64,000 nucleotides of DNA from Chrysomallon squamiferum (GCA_012295275.1 CM022679.1:13660145-13724144), one strand, 5' to 3'. Numbered from the stretch's first letter, positions 46,290-57,690 are shown. Notes: generated by a model not told the origin, from the letters alone. Translations and numbers: made by a program.

Positions 46290-46317
46290 GTGAGTTATAC
46301 AGCTATTTTTAAGTTAG

Positions 46318-47960
46318 CAAAGTCTCTTATTTCAGAGTCTAAAGTGTTTTTCAGTGTAGAAAATTGATGTTTAGGGCATATATTTTGAGAAACTGCCAGG
46401 TGACAACTTCTCATCCTTGAGCAGTTTGTGCTAGGAGGCAAAATCCAAGATGGCCATCAGCAAATCTATTTTCCTCATATCTTCATAACTAGACTGGATA
46501 GAAGCATGAACAAAAGATTGTTTTAATGTTTTGAGGCATGAATAATTTAATGCAGCTATGACTTGTTGTTGTTGCAATAAAACAAAAAGAACTAAAGATG
46601 GCAACACAAAAGGATGAAGATATGGCTGTTTTAAGTCTGTGTTGGTCTTTTAATAAAGGCTAATAAGGTATAGGCTACTAACTAATAGGTAAATAAAAAT
46701 AATTAATTATTGAATTGTCCAAACAACAGTCTACAATTATAATTATGACATCAAATTATTGTCAGAATTCTACTCTAAAAAGACTGCATAAAAGAAGTCT
46801 GAAAATATTTTGGTGTCCATTTTCTACAATGGTGTACTTTCTTAAAAACTGTACTGCCTCAACAGTTAAATCATTTAAGTCCATTCTAACTTTAAAACAT
46901 AAAAGTTACAAATTTATATGTATTTTCTATATACTTATTGTTGTTGTTGTTGTTGTTGTTATTCTTCTTCTTATTATTATTATTATTAAGAAAATGTAAT
47001 ATTTCTCTGATGTGCAGATTATTATATTTATTTATTTATAAAATAATAAGCGACACTGAGTGTTTTGTGAAATGATGAGCATTGTAACCTCTGATTCTGC
47101 CTAAATCACAACTGTGTCGGAAAGTTCATAATCGGATTTTAATTTTTGAAAATTGGCATCTAAGTTTTTTAAATGAAATTTGTTATTTATGTATATATTC
47201 CAATTTATTTTATTTTGATGAACCATCTACATCTCCTACCAAATTATTTTAGTATTTTTATTTTTTATTTTTATAATTTATATTTAAATTTATTCATAGC
47301 ATACAACATAGGAAATGCTTTTATAAACAGTTGTATTATACTGTATGGATATATAATTTTTCTTCAGATTCAAATTGGTAAATTAAACAATATATAATTT
47401 AATGATACGTAAACATTTTCTTAGTTTGTACAACACCCTTAGTAAGAGGAAAGAAATAAGAAATTAAATAAGAACTATCTAATTATATAAAAATTTAATT
47501 AAGTAATTAAGTGTCTAAAAAGACAAACAAATATATTATTTTTTAAAATTTTGTTGTTAAAACAAGTAAGAAATGCATGTTGATACATTTTATTAATTAG
47601 TTATAAAATAAATAATAATAATTATTATTCAGTTGTTGTTTTTATTATTATTATTAGATATTTGTTGTATTCAAAGTACTTTGGATATTTATTATTTAAC
47701 ATGAAAAAAGAAACTACAGTAATGTTTAAGTTAACTGAAAATTCATAGAAAAAAAAATAAACAAATAATAAAATCAAGAAATTAAAGTTACATATTAAAT
47801 GAAAAAATAAATAAATACATAAACAAATAAATAATTAAACAGAAAAATAAATAAATAAATATTTTACAGGCATTTCACGGTGTCATATACTTTGAACAAA
47901 ACTTTGGTAGGAATGATTCCTCAACAAGTAATCTTAAAATATTATTTCATAATAAATTTA
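46318..47960. other. AT-rich spacer after the array, no gene recognised
   Basis: Unrelated to the receptor units. 'ccaagatggccatcagcaaa' near 46,446 has a YY1-like core. (TTG)n/(TTA)n lies at 46,938-46,987 and AAAT runs at 47,755-47,865. The 94-codon frame at 46,715 ends in the microsatellite and has no homology I recognise. Confidence 0.45.
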
Positions 47961-47973
47961 AATAAAATAATAC

Positions 47974-48402
47974 CTAAAATGCAGTGACACTGAGTGATGA
48001 TATCCCCATCTGAACATGGCTAATATGGAAAACTCGTACCTGAAATTGTATGTAATTAAGTGTGTCTACAGGAGAGGCCAGGGCTGCATGGGATACGTTT
48101 TGATCACACTCCACCAACATGTGGCACATTGTCAGAGGACACTGACAGTGTTCACACTGAGGTGGACAGTCCTTCTTCAGGATAAATGAATGGATCAAAC
48201 AAGTATAACCGATGCGAGACTCACACAAGATCATCTCATCCTTCAGGCACTGCCTGTAAGAGGACTGCAAACTCCCAGGACTGGCTTCAAAGAATAAAGT
48301 TTGTTCACGATCACACTGTTTCAACCATCCTACCAATTTGAAAAAATATAATTGTGAATTTGATGTTTTGCAGACATGCAACTTGCCAGGGCAATAGGGC
48401 AA
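47974..48402 (-). pseudogene. LINE ORF2 C-terminal part
   Basis: This frame carries the end of the RNase H region (SRIGYTCLIHSFILKKDCPP) and the zinc-binding segment QCEHCQCPLTMCHMLVECD, with the C-x2-C...H-x4-C spacing common in jockey-group elements. It is joined to the reverse transcriptase start by a deletion and has no active site. Confidence 0.75.
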
Positions 48403-49075
48403 TCATTTCTAGGCTGAGTTGGACCCATACCAGGCTTTAGAATAGCAATTACAATTGCTTTCCTCCAATCAGAAGGAAAGTTACCAGAAATCCAGATTTT
48501 ATTGAAAATGTTTAGAAGCAAGAGAGAAGAGCTGGGTAAATGTTTAAGTGACTGATAGTGCATTTCATCTGGGCCTACTGAAGTGTCATAAGCTCTACGT
48601 AGAGCATTCTGCAATTCTTCTATGGAGAAAGGCATATTGTATACTTCAGCATTATCAGATGAAAACTGCTTTTCAGTTTTATTAGGTTCAGATGCGAAAT
48701 CATCTGTACTGAAAGAAGAGGAAGAATTACGAGAAAAGTTATCTGCCAATACATTAGCAATGTCACAGATTTGACTGACATTTGGGAATTTATATTGGTA
48801 ATATATTTCCTCAAAGACTATGTCGGATGTTGCTGCATGCCTTAGCCCTCGCAATACAATAAGCATCCAGGTTGCCCTTAGTTATCTCGTTTGAACCTTT
48901 CCAAGGCCCTGTTGCACTCTTTGATTACATCTTTGCAAGAATCAGTAAACCAAGGTTTATTGAAATTTGGTATTGCCGAAGTCTTAGGTATAGCCACTTC
49001 TGCAATGTCCTTCAAGATGGAAGTAAACAAGGAAATGGGATCACCAGCATCTGTAAAGGCAGACAAGTGCTGCAT
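48330..49075 (-). pseudogene. LINE ORF2 linker and reverse transcriptase start
   Basis: 49,075-48,878 reads KPWFTDSCKDVIKECNRALE, the linker after the endonuclease. After a frame break, 48,866-48,330 reads SIEELQNALRRAYDTSVGPD and MHYQSLKHLP, then FPSDWRKAIVIAILKPG and CPIALASC, which are the first reverse transcriptase motifs. The catalytic YADD region is absent because of the deletion. Confidence 0.8.
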
Positions 49076-49106
49076 AGATGTTAGAATTCATCCCAATTTG
49101 CCCTCA

Positions 49107-49725
49107 TCAGCTTCCATCTTTGAACCGTTTCAAGAGAAGGTGGTCCATCATAATACTCCGAGAAAATGAGAAAATGGTTACTACCAAAAGGATTGGGACC
49201 AACCTTCTAGGAGAAATCAAGACTAATGGATATAAAGGGTTAAATCTATTGAAGTGAAGGTACCTCTTGCAGAATGAAAATGTGTGGCTTTTATCGTTAA
49301 AAAGAATCAAATCATTTTTAAGAATTAAGTCTTCCAATTATTGACCTCTATTATTAACCTCTTCACATCCCCACAGTTGACCACTGAAATCTCCCATCAG
49401 AATAAAAGGAGATGGGAGTTGGTCGATGAGTACTTGGAAGTCTTGAGACTTAAAATTGAAATGATTGTGAGGAGGTAAATAAATTGAACATACAGTTATA
49501 GTTTTATGACTTGTGTCTTTAACAGCCACAGTCTGTAAGATGGTATTTAATGTAAGTATGCTCTGGGGACATATTCTCATTAACAAGAATAGGAACACAC
49601 CCAGGTACTCTATGTTCAGTTTCCTGAAATTTGTGGTAGAGATGAAATCGCCAACAGTAATAGGATTAGTGTCTTTAAAGAAAGTCATGAAGATGTACTG
49701 CAAGGGGATTATGTTTAACGATTAA
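49107..49725 (-). pseudogene. LINE endonuclease (APE type), frameshifted
   Basis: The frame at 49,703-49,338 shows VCSIYLPPHNHFNF, then PSPFILMGDFSGQLWGCEEV and NNRGQ, the phosphohydrolase-type motifs of APE endonucleases. It stops at about 49,338, and 49,337-49,107 continues with LILKNDLILFNDKSHTF. Normally this enzyme nicks target DNA to start reverse transcription. Confidence 0.75.
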
Positions 49726-49830
49726 AAGGATCAACTGATCAAAATTGGGTCTAAGCACATGGCAATTCCATTGAATGACTGAATTAGTCATTAGTAGGTA
49801 GTATGGGGTTTTACTTTTCTTTGGCAATTT

Positions 49831-50400
49831 TCAAAGTTTTCGATGATTATCTGACATATCCATCAGATCATCCATATCAGGCAACATTCTGTAAGGATTA
49901 TTGATCTGAATCAGTTGTTTTTCAGATTTCTTTAATCTTTCTGAAGAAGAATCACAACTCTGGGTTTTTTTGTTTCTTTTCCAGAATGAGGCTTGCTTAA
50001 ACCTGGAAGATGAGCCTCTTGAACAATTTTTAGAATCCAAAGAATTCCATGTTTTTGCTTTAGGATTCTTTCTTTGTTTTTTCAGTATCAGAAATATTTT
50101 AAAATTGATCTACACCATTTGACCATGATAAGTCAGCACATGATTTACTGAATATTGAAGAAGACTCAGGCTCAGGGAATGAGTTTTCTTTCCACTTTAA
50201 TAGGCTGTAGCATTTTTTCCAGTTTCCACCGTGAGCATTTTCACAGTATGCAAAGTGTTTTCCTCCACAATTGACATATCTTGCTTTCATGGTCAAACTG
50301 ACCACACTGAGTATATGTCAATCTGTTATGACATGTATTTTTTGTCCATGTCCATATTTGTCACATTTAAAACATTGTAGAACAGCAACATACAATTAGA
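49831..50400 (-). pseudogene. LINE ORF1, zinc-knuckle part
   Basis: At 50,374-50,342 a CCHC-type knuckle reads CFKCDKYGHGQ before a stop. The next frame (50,305-50,099) has a second remnant, ARYVNCGGKHFAYCENAHGG. A serine/lysine-rich stretch ends ORF1 at 49,831. The part is typical of jockey-group gag-like proteins that bind RNA. Confidence 0.65.
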
Positions 50401-50425
50401 TCTTGAAGAGTGGACACATTAAATG

Positions 50426-51097
50426 TCAGAATAAAGGTATGTGTTGGTACTTGTGACTAGATCTTCGCAAAATTCTTCCTAATATCTTCCAGATCCCTGA
50501 CCAAATCACTCCTTTTGATTCAGTGTTGTGTGTGGACCAACTATAATAAATTTGCCATTTAAGTAAATTTTTGGAATGATTCTCTGTTGAGCATTCTACC
50601 ACCAATGAATCATTCCTTGGTTTCTTAGCATTTTTAGGCTCACTGGCCAAGCCTTGGAGCCCCTTATGTATCATAAAAGGTGATAGTTTTTTCAAGGCTT
50701 GATCATCAGCAGACACAATGAGAAACGTCAGCCAGGTTTTAGAAGAAATAAATTTTGATTTCTTCACAATATTTGTAGTCTCTTCATCAGAAGATGATGA
50801 TCCAATAACCACAGTGTGGACTCTTTTCAGTGTTCCATCAGTCATAACTGAGTAATTTAAGTTCATCAACCATGACGCCACCAGACACCGAGTCCAAAAA
50901 GAGGAACCACCCCCTAGAGCAATTATATAGATCTTCAGTATACCCATCCTTTTCCACAACTGACAAATTTTCATGACATTTATGTCCATGGTCAAAAATT
51001 TATTCCTTCTCACTGGTGCCCATCTATTCCCCAGTGACAACGGAAATGAATTCACAGCAGAACTAAAATTGTGTGACTCAGGCTGGTTATCATCCAT
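50426..51097 (-). pseudogene. LINE ORF1, N-terminal part
   Basis: A 223-codon frame starts MDDNQPESHNFSSAVNSF at 51,097. Residues around 126-180 (WLTFLIVSADDQALKKLSPF onward) and the later SKGVIWSGIW resemble the RNA-binding gag-like region of jockey-group LINEs. It ends in a stop before the knuckle, which in an intact element would be in the same frame. Confidence 0.65.
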
Positions 51098-51189
51098 GAT
51101 TTGAGTTTACATAAAGTGTTACATTAAGATTCAAGTGGTGTGGTATTACAGATAGCACTTTAGTCATTTTATATAATGCCTGGTCATGA

Positions 51190-51275
51190 TTTTCAGTTAT
51201 TTTGTTAAGTGGCTGGAATTTTCAACTATTTTGTTAAGTGGCTGGAATTTTCAACTATTTTGTTTATTTCGTGGT
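51190..51275. repeat. 29-bp tandem repeat, about three copies
   Basis: 'ttttgttaagtggctggaa' recurs at a 29-bp spacing just beyond the 5' end of the LINE; it could be the promoter repeats of its 5' UTR. Confidence 0.6.
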
Positions 51276-51329
51276 TGTGTCTGACTCATTTGTTTGAGCA
51301 TTTGCATAATGACTGATTTCAAAGATTGA

Positions 51330-52620
51330 TTGTAATATACATACAATCAAATCATACTCAAGATAAAAAAATAAAATGGGTTAACTAATATTCAGTGACA
51401 TCCGAGGGGCTTTTATTTTTTAATTTTTAATTATTAGTATTATATATATATATATATATATTTGTTTTTAAATTTATTATTATTATTTTTTGTTTATTCA
51501 AACAACGGTATGTAAAATTAAAAAGAATTCAAAAATTGCAAAAAATAGATTTTAATGCATTAAGTACATCGAATGATAAAAGTGGAAAAAGACAAAAACC
51601 TGTTATAGCCAAAGATAAAATATATTTCAAAACTAAATAAAGAGTAATAATTGGCCAAAGAAACTTGTTCTCAACTCCTTTACAAAAATGTTAGTATTTA
51701 TGATATTTTGCAGAATGTTTGTATTCCTGGCAAAGTGGGGAAATGTCAGTGAAAGAGGGCGAGATCCAACAGCACATCACAACATGAGGAACTCTGCTGC
51801 CACTGGCAGGGAAATATCGGCAATGAAGACGTGACTCCATATATAATTCAAATCAGCCTGTGATTAAGAACAGCACTGCCTTTGGTGCGGAAATATTGGC
51901 AGATGAAGACATGTCTCCATGTGCAGGTGATGTCAGCCCAGTTACTGTAGGATGGAAGAGGATGAGTCACCCTTTTCTAGGTGTTGTCTGCCAGATGGAA
52001 AAGTTCTGCTTTCTTTGTTGAGAATAAGTCATTTTGTCTCTTTGCTTCTACAAAAATTCAATTATGTATTTGTGTTACAGTTTGCAATTTTTAAAATACC
52101 ACTTTGTTTGTTTTTTCAATGAAATGAGTAATTCTAAATTTCATTACATAAAATGAATTATGGTCAAACCTCTTTATAACATCCCCTGGTTTGATGCTAT
52201 CCCTGTTTTCTGTCCTGACAATGACTGACCACCAGTTTTCTGAATACGTAAAAAACATGCAATCTGGTACTGATTCCTTGATATTAAGAATGACAATATC
52301 AGCAGTTTAAATGGTTCAATGATTTGTTTTTTCTGACTTGGCAGCTTATCTAAATACAGCAGTTTATATCTCAGCCTTTTTTTATGTTATTTTCTAAGAG
52401 AAGTGGACAAAGCACTGTACATTTTTGGGTCAGTATTGAAATAATTCATAACATCAGAAAAGGTATTGTACCACCCAAAGTCACTTTAATGCCAAAACAA
52501 TATTAACACCAGGCTTTATAATAGAAATAATTTCACTTTAACTAGACTGCTACCTGAAAAATAAACTTGACTTTAAACAAAATGTTTAGTTTTATGCTGT
52601 ACAGTAAACAATTTCACCTG
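51330..52620. other. Intergenic DNA between LINE and AT-hook gene
   Basis: A TA run lies at 51,442-51,460. At 51,785-51,925 there is an imperfect direct repeat of about 80 bp ('gaagacgtgactccatat' and 'gaagacatgtctccatgt'). No open frame of note. Confidence 0.45.
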
Positions 52621-52622
52621 AA

Positions 52623-52748
52623 CTAAACGTAAGGGTTTCTCATGAAACCCCTACTTGACAGCGTTTTGGTTCTTCTCGACCGACGATACTTGTAAGTGTC
52701 GTTGAGCATTTCGGGAGGCGGTGGTGGTGGTGATGTGCGAAGTCGTTT
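52623..52748 (-). CDS. AT-hook gene, last exon (two possible frames)
   Basis: The gene runs on the minus strand from 56,732 to here. This exon follows acceptor 'tttagcag' and is open in two frames. Frame 1 reads KRLRTSPPPPPPEMLNDTY then KYRRSRRTKTLSSRG and stops at 52,623-52,625. Frame 2 reads (E)TTSHITTTTASRNAQRH then LQVSSVEKNQNAVK and stops at 52,651-52,653. Which one is used depends on the acceptor chosen for the preceding 21/23-nt microexon. The first AG favours frame 1, with six prolines and a basic end (about 88 residues in total); the second AG gives frame 2 (about 78 residues). The gene looks like a small HMGA-type chromatin protein without the acidic tail of vertebrate HMGA. Confidence 0.6.
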   Translation of the reverse strand, partial: KRLRTSPPPPPPEMLNDTYKYRRSRRTKTLSSRGFMRNPYV

Positions 52749-53031
52749 CTGCTAAAATGTTTAACAATTGATTATTTTACTAATGTTTGCTGTTATAGCA
52801 TTTCTTTACAGTAGTAATACAGCATGAACATGAGAGAAAAAACAACAAACCTATTTGCATACTGTCTTATTCTTACTGAACTTTTTGCATATTAGTTACA
52901 TATTTGAGAAACAAAATCAAAGTTGACAAAACATTTATTTTATCTATAGGATGATTACATTATTTTACTATTAATGAAATGACATACTCCCTTTGTGACA
53001 ATATAATAACTTAAAAAAATGATAGCTGTAC

Positions 53032-53054
53032 CTTTCTTTTTCTTTGGGTTCTCT
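53032..53054 (-). CDS. AT-hook gene, basic microexon with AGAG acceptor
   Basis: Acceptor 'ttctttccag' is followed by AGAG. Using the first AG gives 23 nt and (K)RTQRKRK, phase 0 at the end. Using the second AG (exon from 53,052) gives 21 nt and (K)NPKKKK plus one base, phase 1 like all other exons of the gene. Either way the piece is lysine- or arginine-rich. Confidence 0.5.
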
Positions 53055-53380
53055 CTGGAAAGAAAATAAATTACAAAACATTTCTTTAATGAGTTTCTGC
53101 TAACAGTGCAGTCTACCTTATCTAACACAGATCTACAATAAAAGGCAGTCTAACAAAACAAGCAATGTTTGGTTTCTACACATTTTCACCTGAGTAAACA
53201 ACATAATGGAAACCTAACAAAACCAGAATCTGTCTATTCTGAAAACTGGATTTTCTTTCTTTCATTTCTTTTCTCGTTTTAGATTTACATCATCTGATAA
53301 TAATTCTCATTTTTCAAACTATTCTGAACCATTAGTTTTTCTTAAAATAAAATATGTAGTAATACCAAAATAATATTTAC

Positions 53381-53416
53381 TTTCACTGCTTTTTTTCGTG
53401 TCCTTTAATGTGTCTT
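53381..53416 (-). CDS. AT-hook gene, microexon DTLKDTKKSSE
   Basis: 36 nt between acceptor 'gtattttcag' and donor 'gtaaat', phase 1 on both sides. It reads (K)DTLKDTKKSSE plus one base. A serine/lysine linker. Confidence 0.55.
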
Positions 53417-54325
53417 CTGAAAATACAGAATGTTATATTTAATGTTTATAATTAATACTGTAAAGTTAGATTCAAAGGAAAATTTATATTAAAACTGTTA
53501 TTATTATTTGGAAAGATAAATTCAATTAAGGAGATTTTCTTTCAATTTTTCAATTATTTGTCATTTTTGTCCTAGAAGAAAACAAAAATGATCATATAAA
53601 GTATCACAGATCTTATTTAGCAATATGACCATGCAAAGAATTACTTGAATGAGTTTCTAAAAATATAATATTGATTTGTCTTTTAAGATAATTCACAAGA
53701 AATCATTTTAGAGGTAATACAGTCTGATAAAGGCTGGTGCCTGTATTAAACCTAGCATCATCATTACCATCATGATCATTATTTTTGTTATTGTTGTTGT
53801 TGACGTTTTAAGTGATTTATACTGTGTATACTGAAGTTAACCAAATCATCAAACTTTATACTTTAAAGGATGGAAGCCAGTTGCTCCCTTAGGCTAGACA
53901 AATGAGTAGTGCAGAGACGAAGTATTTACTTCAGTAAGCTTAAGTCCATTTTCAGGGAGTCACATTTCCTTTGGTTTAGTATTAAAGCTACAGAGCTCCA
54001 CTTTTTATTCAGTTAAATTATTTTGTTTGGCCTGAAGAAGGTTTGTAAATTCTTATACTCATACTTAATATTCTGCAGTTATGGAGTCCAGTGTGTTGTT
54101 ACTTCAGCAATGGTGGGGGATGATGGTCACAAAGCTATTGCACTGTGCCTAGTGACTTAGTTTGACTTAATCCTGCTGTTGGTAATACTCTGTAACTGAC
54201 CATCACACTGACATTTCTTTATAAAAACTACGCTTTGTAGTACCAGAACAAAATTTCAGAATGTTTTTTAAAAAATAAACTCTTTAAAAAGAATTCATAA
54301 AATATAATTAAAAATATATATTTAC

Positions 54326-54355
54326 TTTTTTGGGGACGACCTCGTTTAGGTTGTT
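54326..54355 (-). CDS. AT-hook gene, second AT-hook microexon
   Basis: 30 nt between acceptor 'ctgtttttcag' and donor 'gtaaat', phase 1 on both sides. It reads (E)QPKRGRPQK plus one base. PKRGRPQK is an AT-hook core (RGRP with flanking basic residues) that would bind the minor groove of AT-rich DNA. The intron sequence beside it (54,070-54,320) resembles that beside the first AT-hook exon (55,165-55,490), so the two exons arose by duplication. Confidence 0.7.
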
Positions 54356-55495
54356 CTGAAAAACAGTAATGTTAAAATTAATATAAATGAAATATATTAT
54401 TATTAATTTTCATCCTAATTATCATATCACTGGGAAATTTCTTACGCTAAGATGTCTGTCAAGTCTAATACTAATAGGAATAGGAATAAGCATAAACATA
54501 ATAAGTATAATAATAATAATAATAAATCATTCACACTTGTCAATTCGGAAAATATAAATGAAATGAGGATCAAATATTAAAAGTCTCTAAAACATTTATA
54601 CAGAAGTTTGAACGTTAATTTCACTGAAATCTAAGTTGATCAGACAAACACTTCCTGTTATTTTGTTCAGGCATATTATGTTCTATATATATATATAGTT
54701 ACAGTAAGAAAAAAGTCATTTTTATTACATGTGTAGATGTAACAAGCACTAAAAATAATTTACATAGTGAAATGCACAATTATGAATTAAAAAAGAACAT
54801 GAACCAAAAATCATGACACAGTAATACAAATTGCCAACTGAAAAACAAAATATGAAATATTTGCTAAGGTAGAATGGCAAAGTATATTTTTTGAGAATAT
54901 GGCAGGCTGTTCACATGCAATCAGTACATGATAAAACTGGCTGTGAAGGTTTATTACCAAACTGAAGACAGCAAGGGAGTCATCTGGCACACTTAAACAT
55001 GTTGTTACACATTACAAATGGTCAGAAGAAAAAATATGACCACAGGCCTTGAAATTTAACTTCAAATACTTGCTCCTATAAATAAAGGATTCAGATCTGG
55101 TTAAATGCCACAAGGCCATTTACATCCAGTTTTTATTTAACAGTTTACCTACAACAAACTCTTATTTTTTATTCTGCATTTATGGAGTTTCAGTGTTGTC
55201 ACTTAAGCAGTGGGGTATCTGAGAAGTTTTGCCCTAATCCTCAACTTGGTAACAGTCTAAAAACTACCCAAACCTAACACATCGATACTTCTTTATAAGA
55301 AATCCACTGACATTTTAAGATATTTAATTTTTTTTGAAAACAACATATAAATTTCTTTTCTTTCTTTCTTTTTATCATTTATTTAAAAAAAAGAAAAAGT
55401 AGAGGAGTGACAGAGAAAGAAATGATAAACAATAAAAAAGACAGTCTTCTTTAAAAACCTTTAATGAAGTATAATAATCAAAAATATTTACTCAC

Positions 55496-55534
55496 CCTTT
55501 CTTGGTCTTCCCCTTTTTCTGCCACTACGATTTT
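55496..55534 (-). CDS. AT-hook gene, first AT-hook microexon
   Basis: 39 nt between acceptor 'ctgattttcag' and donor 'gtgagt', phase 1 on both sides. It reads (K)NRSGRKRGRPRK plus one base. GRKRGRPRK is a textbook AT-hook. It joins in frame to the ATG exon at 56,732 (MAPT plus one base) and to the next microexon. An HMGA-like nuclear DNA-binding role is inferred from the motif. Confidence 0.75.
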
Positions 55535-56259
55535 CTGAAAATCAGTAAATGAGTGATGTTAATATTAAATATATAATCTGAGATGGTCTGCTAATTACCA
55601 TATTTCCTGGGGACTGTCTTATGCTGCAATTTAACTGGGTTTCACTGTTTCAAGTGTTTTCTGTTATGTCCGACGTTTGTAGAAATGACACTGGTTTCCC
55701 AACAAAAACAAAAATAGCACTTTTGTCACTATCAGCATCTATTCAACATCGATTTCAGTACCCGTGGTTTGTATTTACATACCTCTTGTTTCTGTCAACC
55801 ATACCTCTGTGGGATTGACAGATTGTGATACCTATATAGTGTAGTATTTTATATAACATAGTATATTATTAAAATGAAAATTCATTACAGTTTTGACCAT
55901 CGCAAGTTCCCGAAAGCATCCACAGATTAAGTGAAAACTTTAAACGCTTTTGAATATAAAATTATTACTGAAATCCTTCAGTAACCATAATACGATGTTT
56001 TCCGATAATGTTAATTTTCTTTCCGAAAGAGGTAATAAACATTCAGATGTTTGAAATAAAAAACTTACAAAATGAAATCGTTGCAAAAAAGAAAACGTGG
56101 ATCCGAATGGTTCGTAAGCATGCATTTTCTTGCCATTTTATTTTTCGACTATTTAATGACAGTGATTATGTGCGACAGAGGTTGGTAAAATATTAGATGC
56201 TGACAACAAGAACGAACACTGCACAGATGGGAATGCAAGAGGCTTTCAAAACGTAACAT

Positions 56260-56261
<2 letters not shown>

Positions 56262-56293
<32 letters not shown>
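56262..56293. repeat. (CA)n microsatellite
   Basis: CA run within the first intron of the AT-hook gene. Confidence 0.95.
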
Positions 56294-56295
<2 letters not shown>

Positions 56296-56719
56296 ATCTA
56301 AATATTCCACTACTTTGTAAATAAAATAAGTTATAATAAGTGATATTTTAGATATATGAATATTTAAATAAATAAATAAATAAATATAACTTTATAGAAC
56401 ATTTAACCTAACATTTGAATACATTTTTTCACAACTTTCTAGAATTAAAGAAATATAAAATGAAATGTAAAATTTATTGATATCGTCAAAAACTAAATAG
56501 TTTGTGAATTATTAGGGCATACACTTAAATATCAATAGGTATGATTACGGCATGATGATTTTAAGTTCTAAATTAAATTACTGTTTGTTTTGTTTTTGTT
56601 TTGTTTTTTATTAATTCCTTTTGTTTGGATAAATTATTTACTTCCCAGTCTTATTTCTTAAGTGTTTTTGTTTCCATTTTCTTTTCTGATCAAATTATAT
56701 ATTACAACTATACGCTTAC

Positions 56720-56732
56720 TCGTGGGAGCCAT
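56720..56732 (-). CDS. AT-hook gene, first coding exon MAPT
   Basis: On the minus strand ATGGCTCCCACGA is followed at once by the donor gtaagc. The 13 nt give MAPT plus one base, phase 1, which completes lysine with the next exon (MAPTKNRSGRKRGRPRK). I chose this start because it is the nearest ATG that has a consensus donor in the needed phase and because CpG-richer, promoter-like sequence lies just upstream. Only RNA evidence could settle it. Confidence 0.55.
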
Positions 56733-56744
56733 ATCTGATTGTTA

Positions 56745-56900
56745 AAACAATTGATCAGTTGTCTAACCATGACAACAGCGTTTCGATTGGTTTAAACTAA
56801 TGACGTTGACATGAACCACATCGCGCATTGTCGTCAAACTACGCAAAACACATCTTTCAGCGGAAAGCGATTTTAAAAGCGTTAACTCAGCTTCTTTCAC
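56745..56900 (-). promoter_or_regulatory. Candidate promoter and 5' UTR of the AT-hook gene
   Basis: More CpG than elsewhere (cgcgcattgtcg, tgacgttgac), a CCAAT box on the minus strand at 56,786-56,790 and TTTTAAAA at 56,871-56,878. Position just upstream of the MAPT exon supports a promoter role; this is inference. Confidence 0.4.
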
Positions 56901-57640
56901 GCTTCACCCTATTACAAGTACTTTTTCTTTTAACTAATTCAATTCTTTGGTATGGATTAAACTGAATTTCTAATATTCATAAACATATATTATAATTTCT
57001 GATTAAGATAAATTCATAATGGCCGAAAACAAATTGATTAGTTCAGACACATTCAGTGTTCTCTTCAACATATAAAAAGATACTGTTAACAAACTGGAAA
57101 ACAATAATAGAGACTAACTGCATCAAAACGTTTATTTTATAATATGTTGGTTTTTGTCGGTCGTTTTCGGCACCATATTTCTGTGTTCTTTCAATTTTGA
57201 TATTAAATGTGATCATCTGTAAACAGAATGTCTCAGGAGAGAGTTACTTGGGGGGGGGGGGCTTCCCAGTTGCACAGTCGTCCATACCCGGCTAAAAAAA
57301 CAACAAAACAAAAACAACTGATGGCCACGTTTATGAATCTTCTAGTGCCCTCATTCATGTATAACGCCTGAGAAACAGCAACCAGTATCAGTGGAAACTC
57401 GACTGTTTCCTTTCCTTAAGAAATCGCTGTTAATGGAAGAATGAGTGACTGTTATATTGCTGAATTAGTTATTTATAATATTCTTGTCGTATTCTCTTAC
57501 AGAAGCAAGCCATTTTTCTTTTCTTTCATTCTTTTTTCGTTTTGTTTTTTAATAGATAGATGAAATTGATGTAAAATTGTTTATTGGTTGGTTGTTTTGT
57601 AACGGAAAGGAAATGTTTATGAATTAGAAATGACCAGTTT
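56901..57640. other. Intergenic DNA, nothing recognised
   Basis: No repeat family or coding frame recognised. A short G run lies at 57,250-57,260. Confidence 0.4.
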
Positions 57641-57642
57641 AA

Positions 57643-57644
57643 AA

Positions 57645-57690
<46 letters not shown>

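Larger units (their letters stand above)
47974..51097 (-). mobile_element. Jockey-like LINE, decayed and internally deleted
   Basis: On the minus strand the order is ORF1 (gag-like, with CCHC knuckle), endonuclease, start of reverse transcriptase, then directly the end of the RNase H region with a C-terminal zinc-binding segment. A full element would have about 2 kb more of reverse transcriptase and RNase H between 48,402 and 48,330. Every ORF is broken by frameshifts or stops. This is the only LINE seen in the window and it lies between receptor copy D and the AT-hook gene. Confidence 0.85.

Noticed and set aside
48872-49169. Plus-strand frames over the LINE
   Set aside because: They are shadows of the minus-strand LINE ORF2, which has recognisable motifs.
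56008-56196. Plus-strand frame with a KRKRG-like segment
   Set aside because: It has only a weak similarity to an AT-hook, no splice partners, and lies in the first intron of the minus-strand AT-hook gene.
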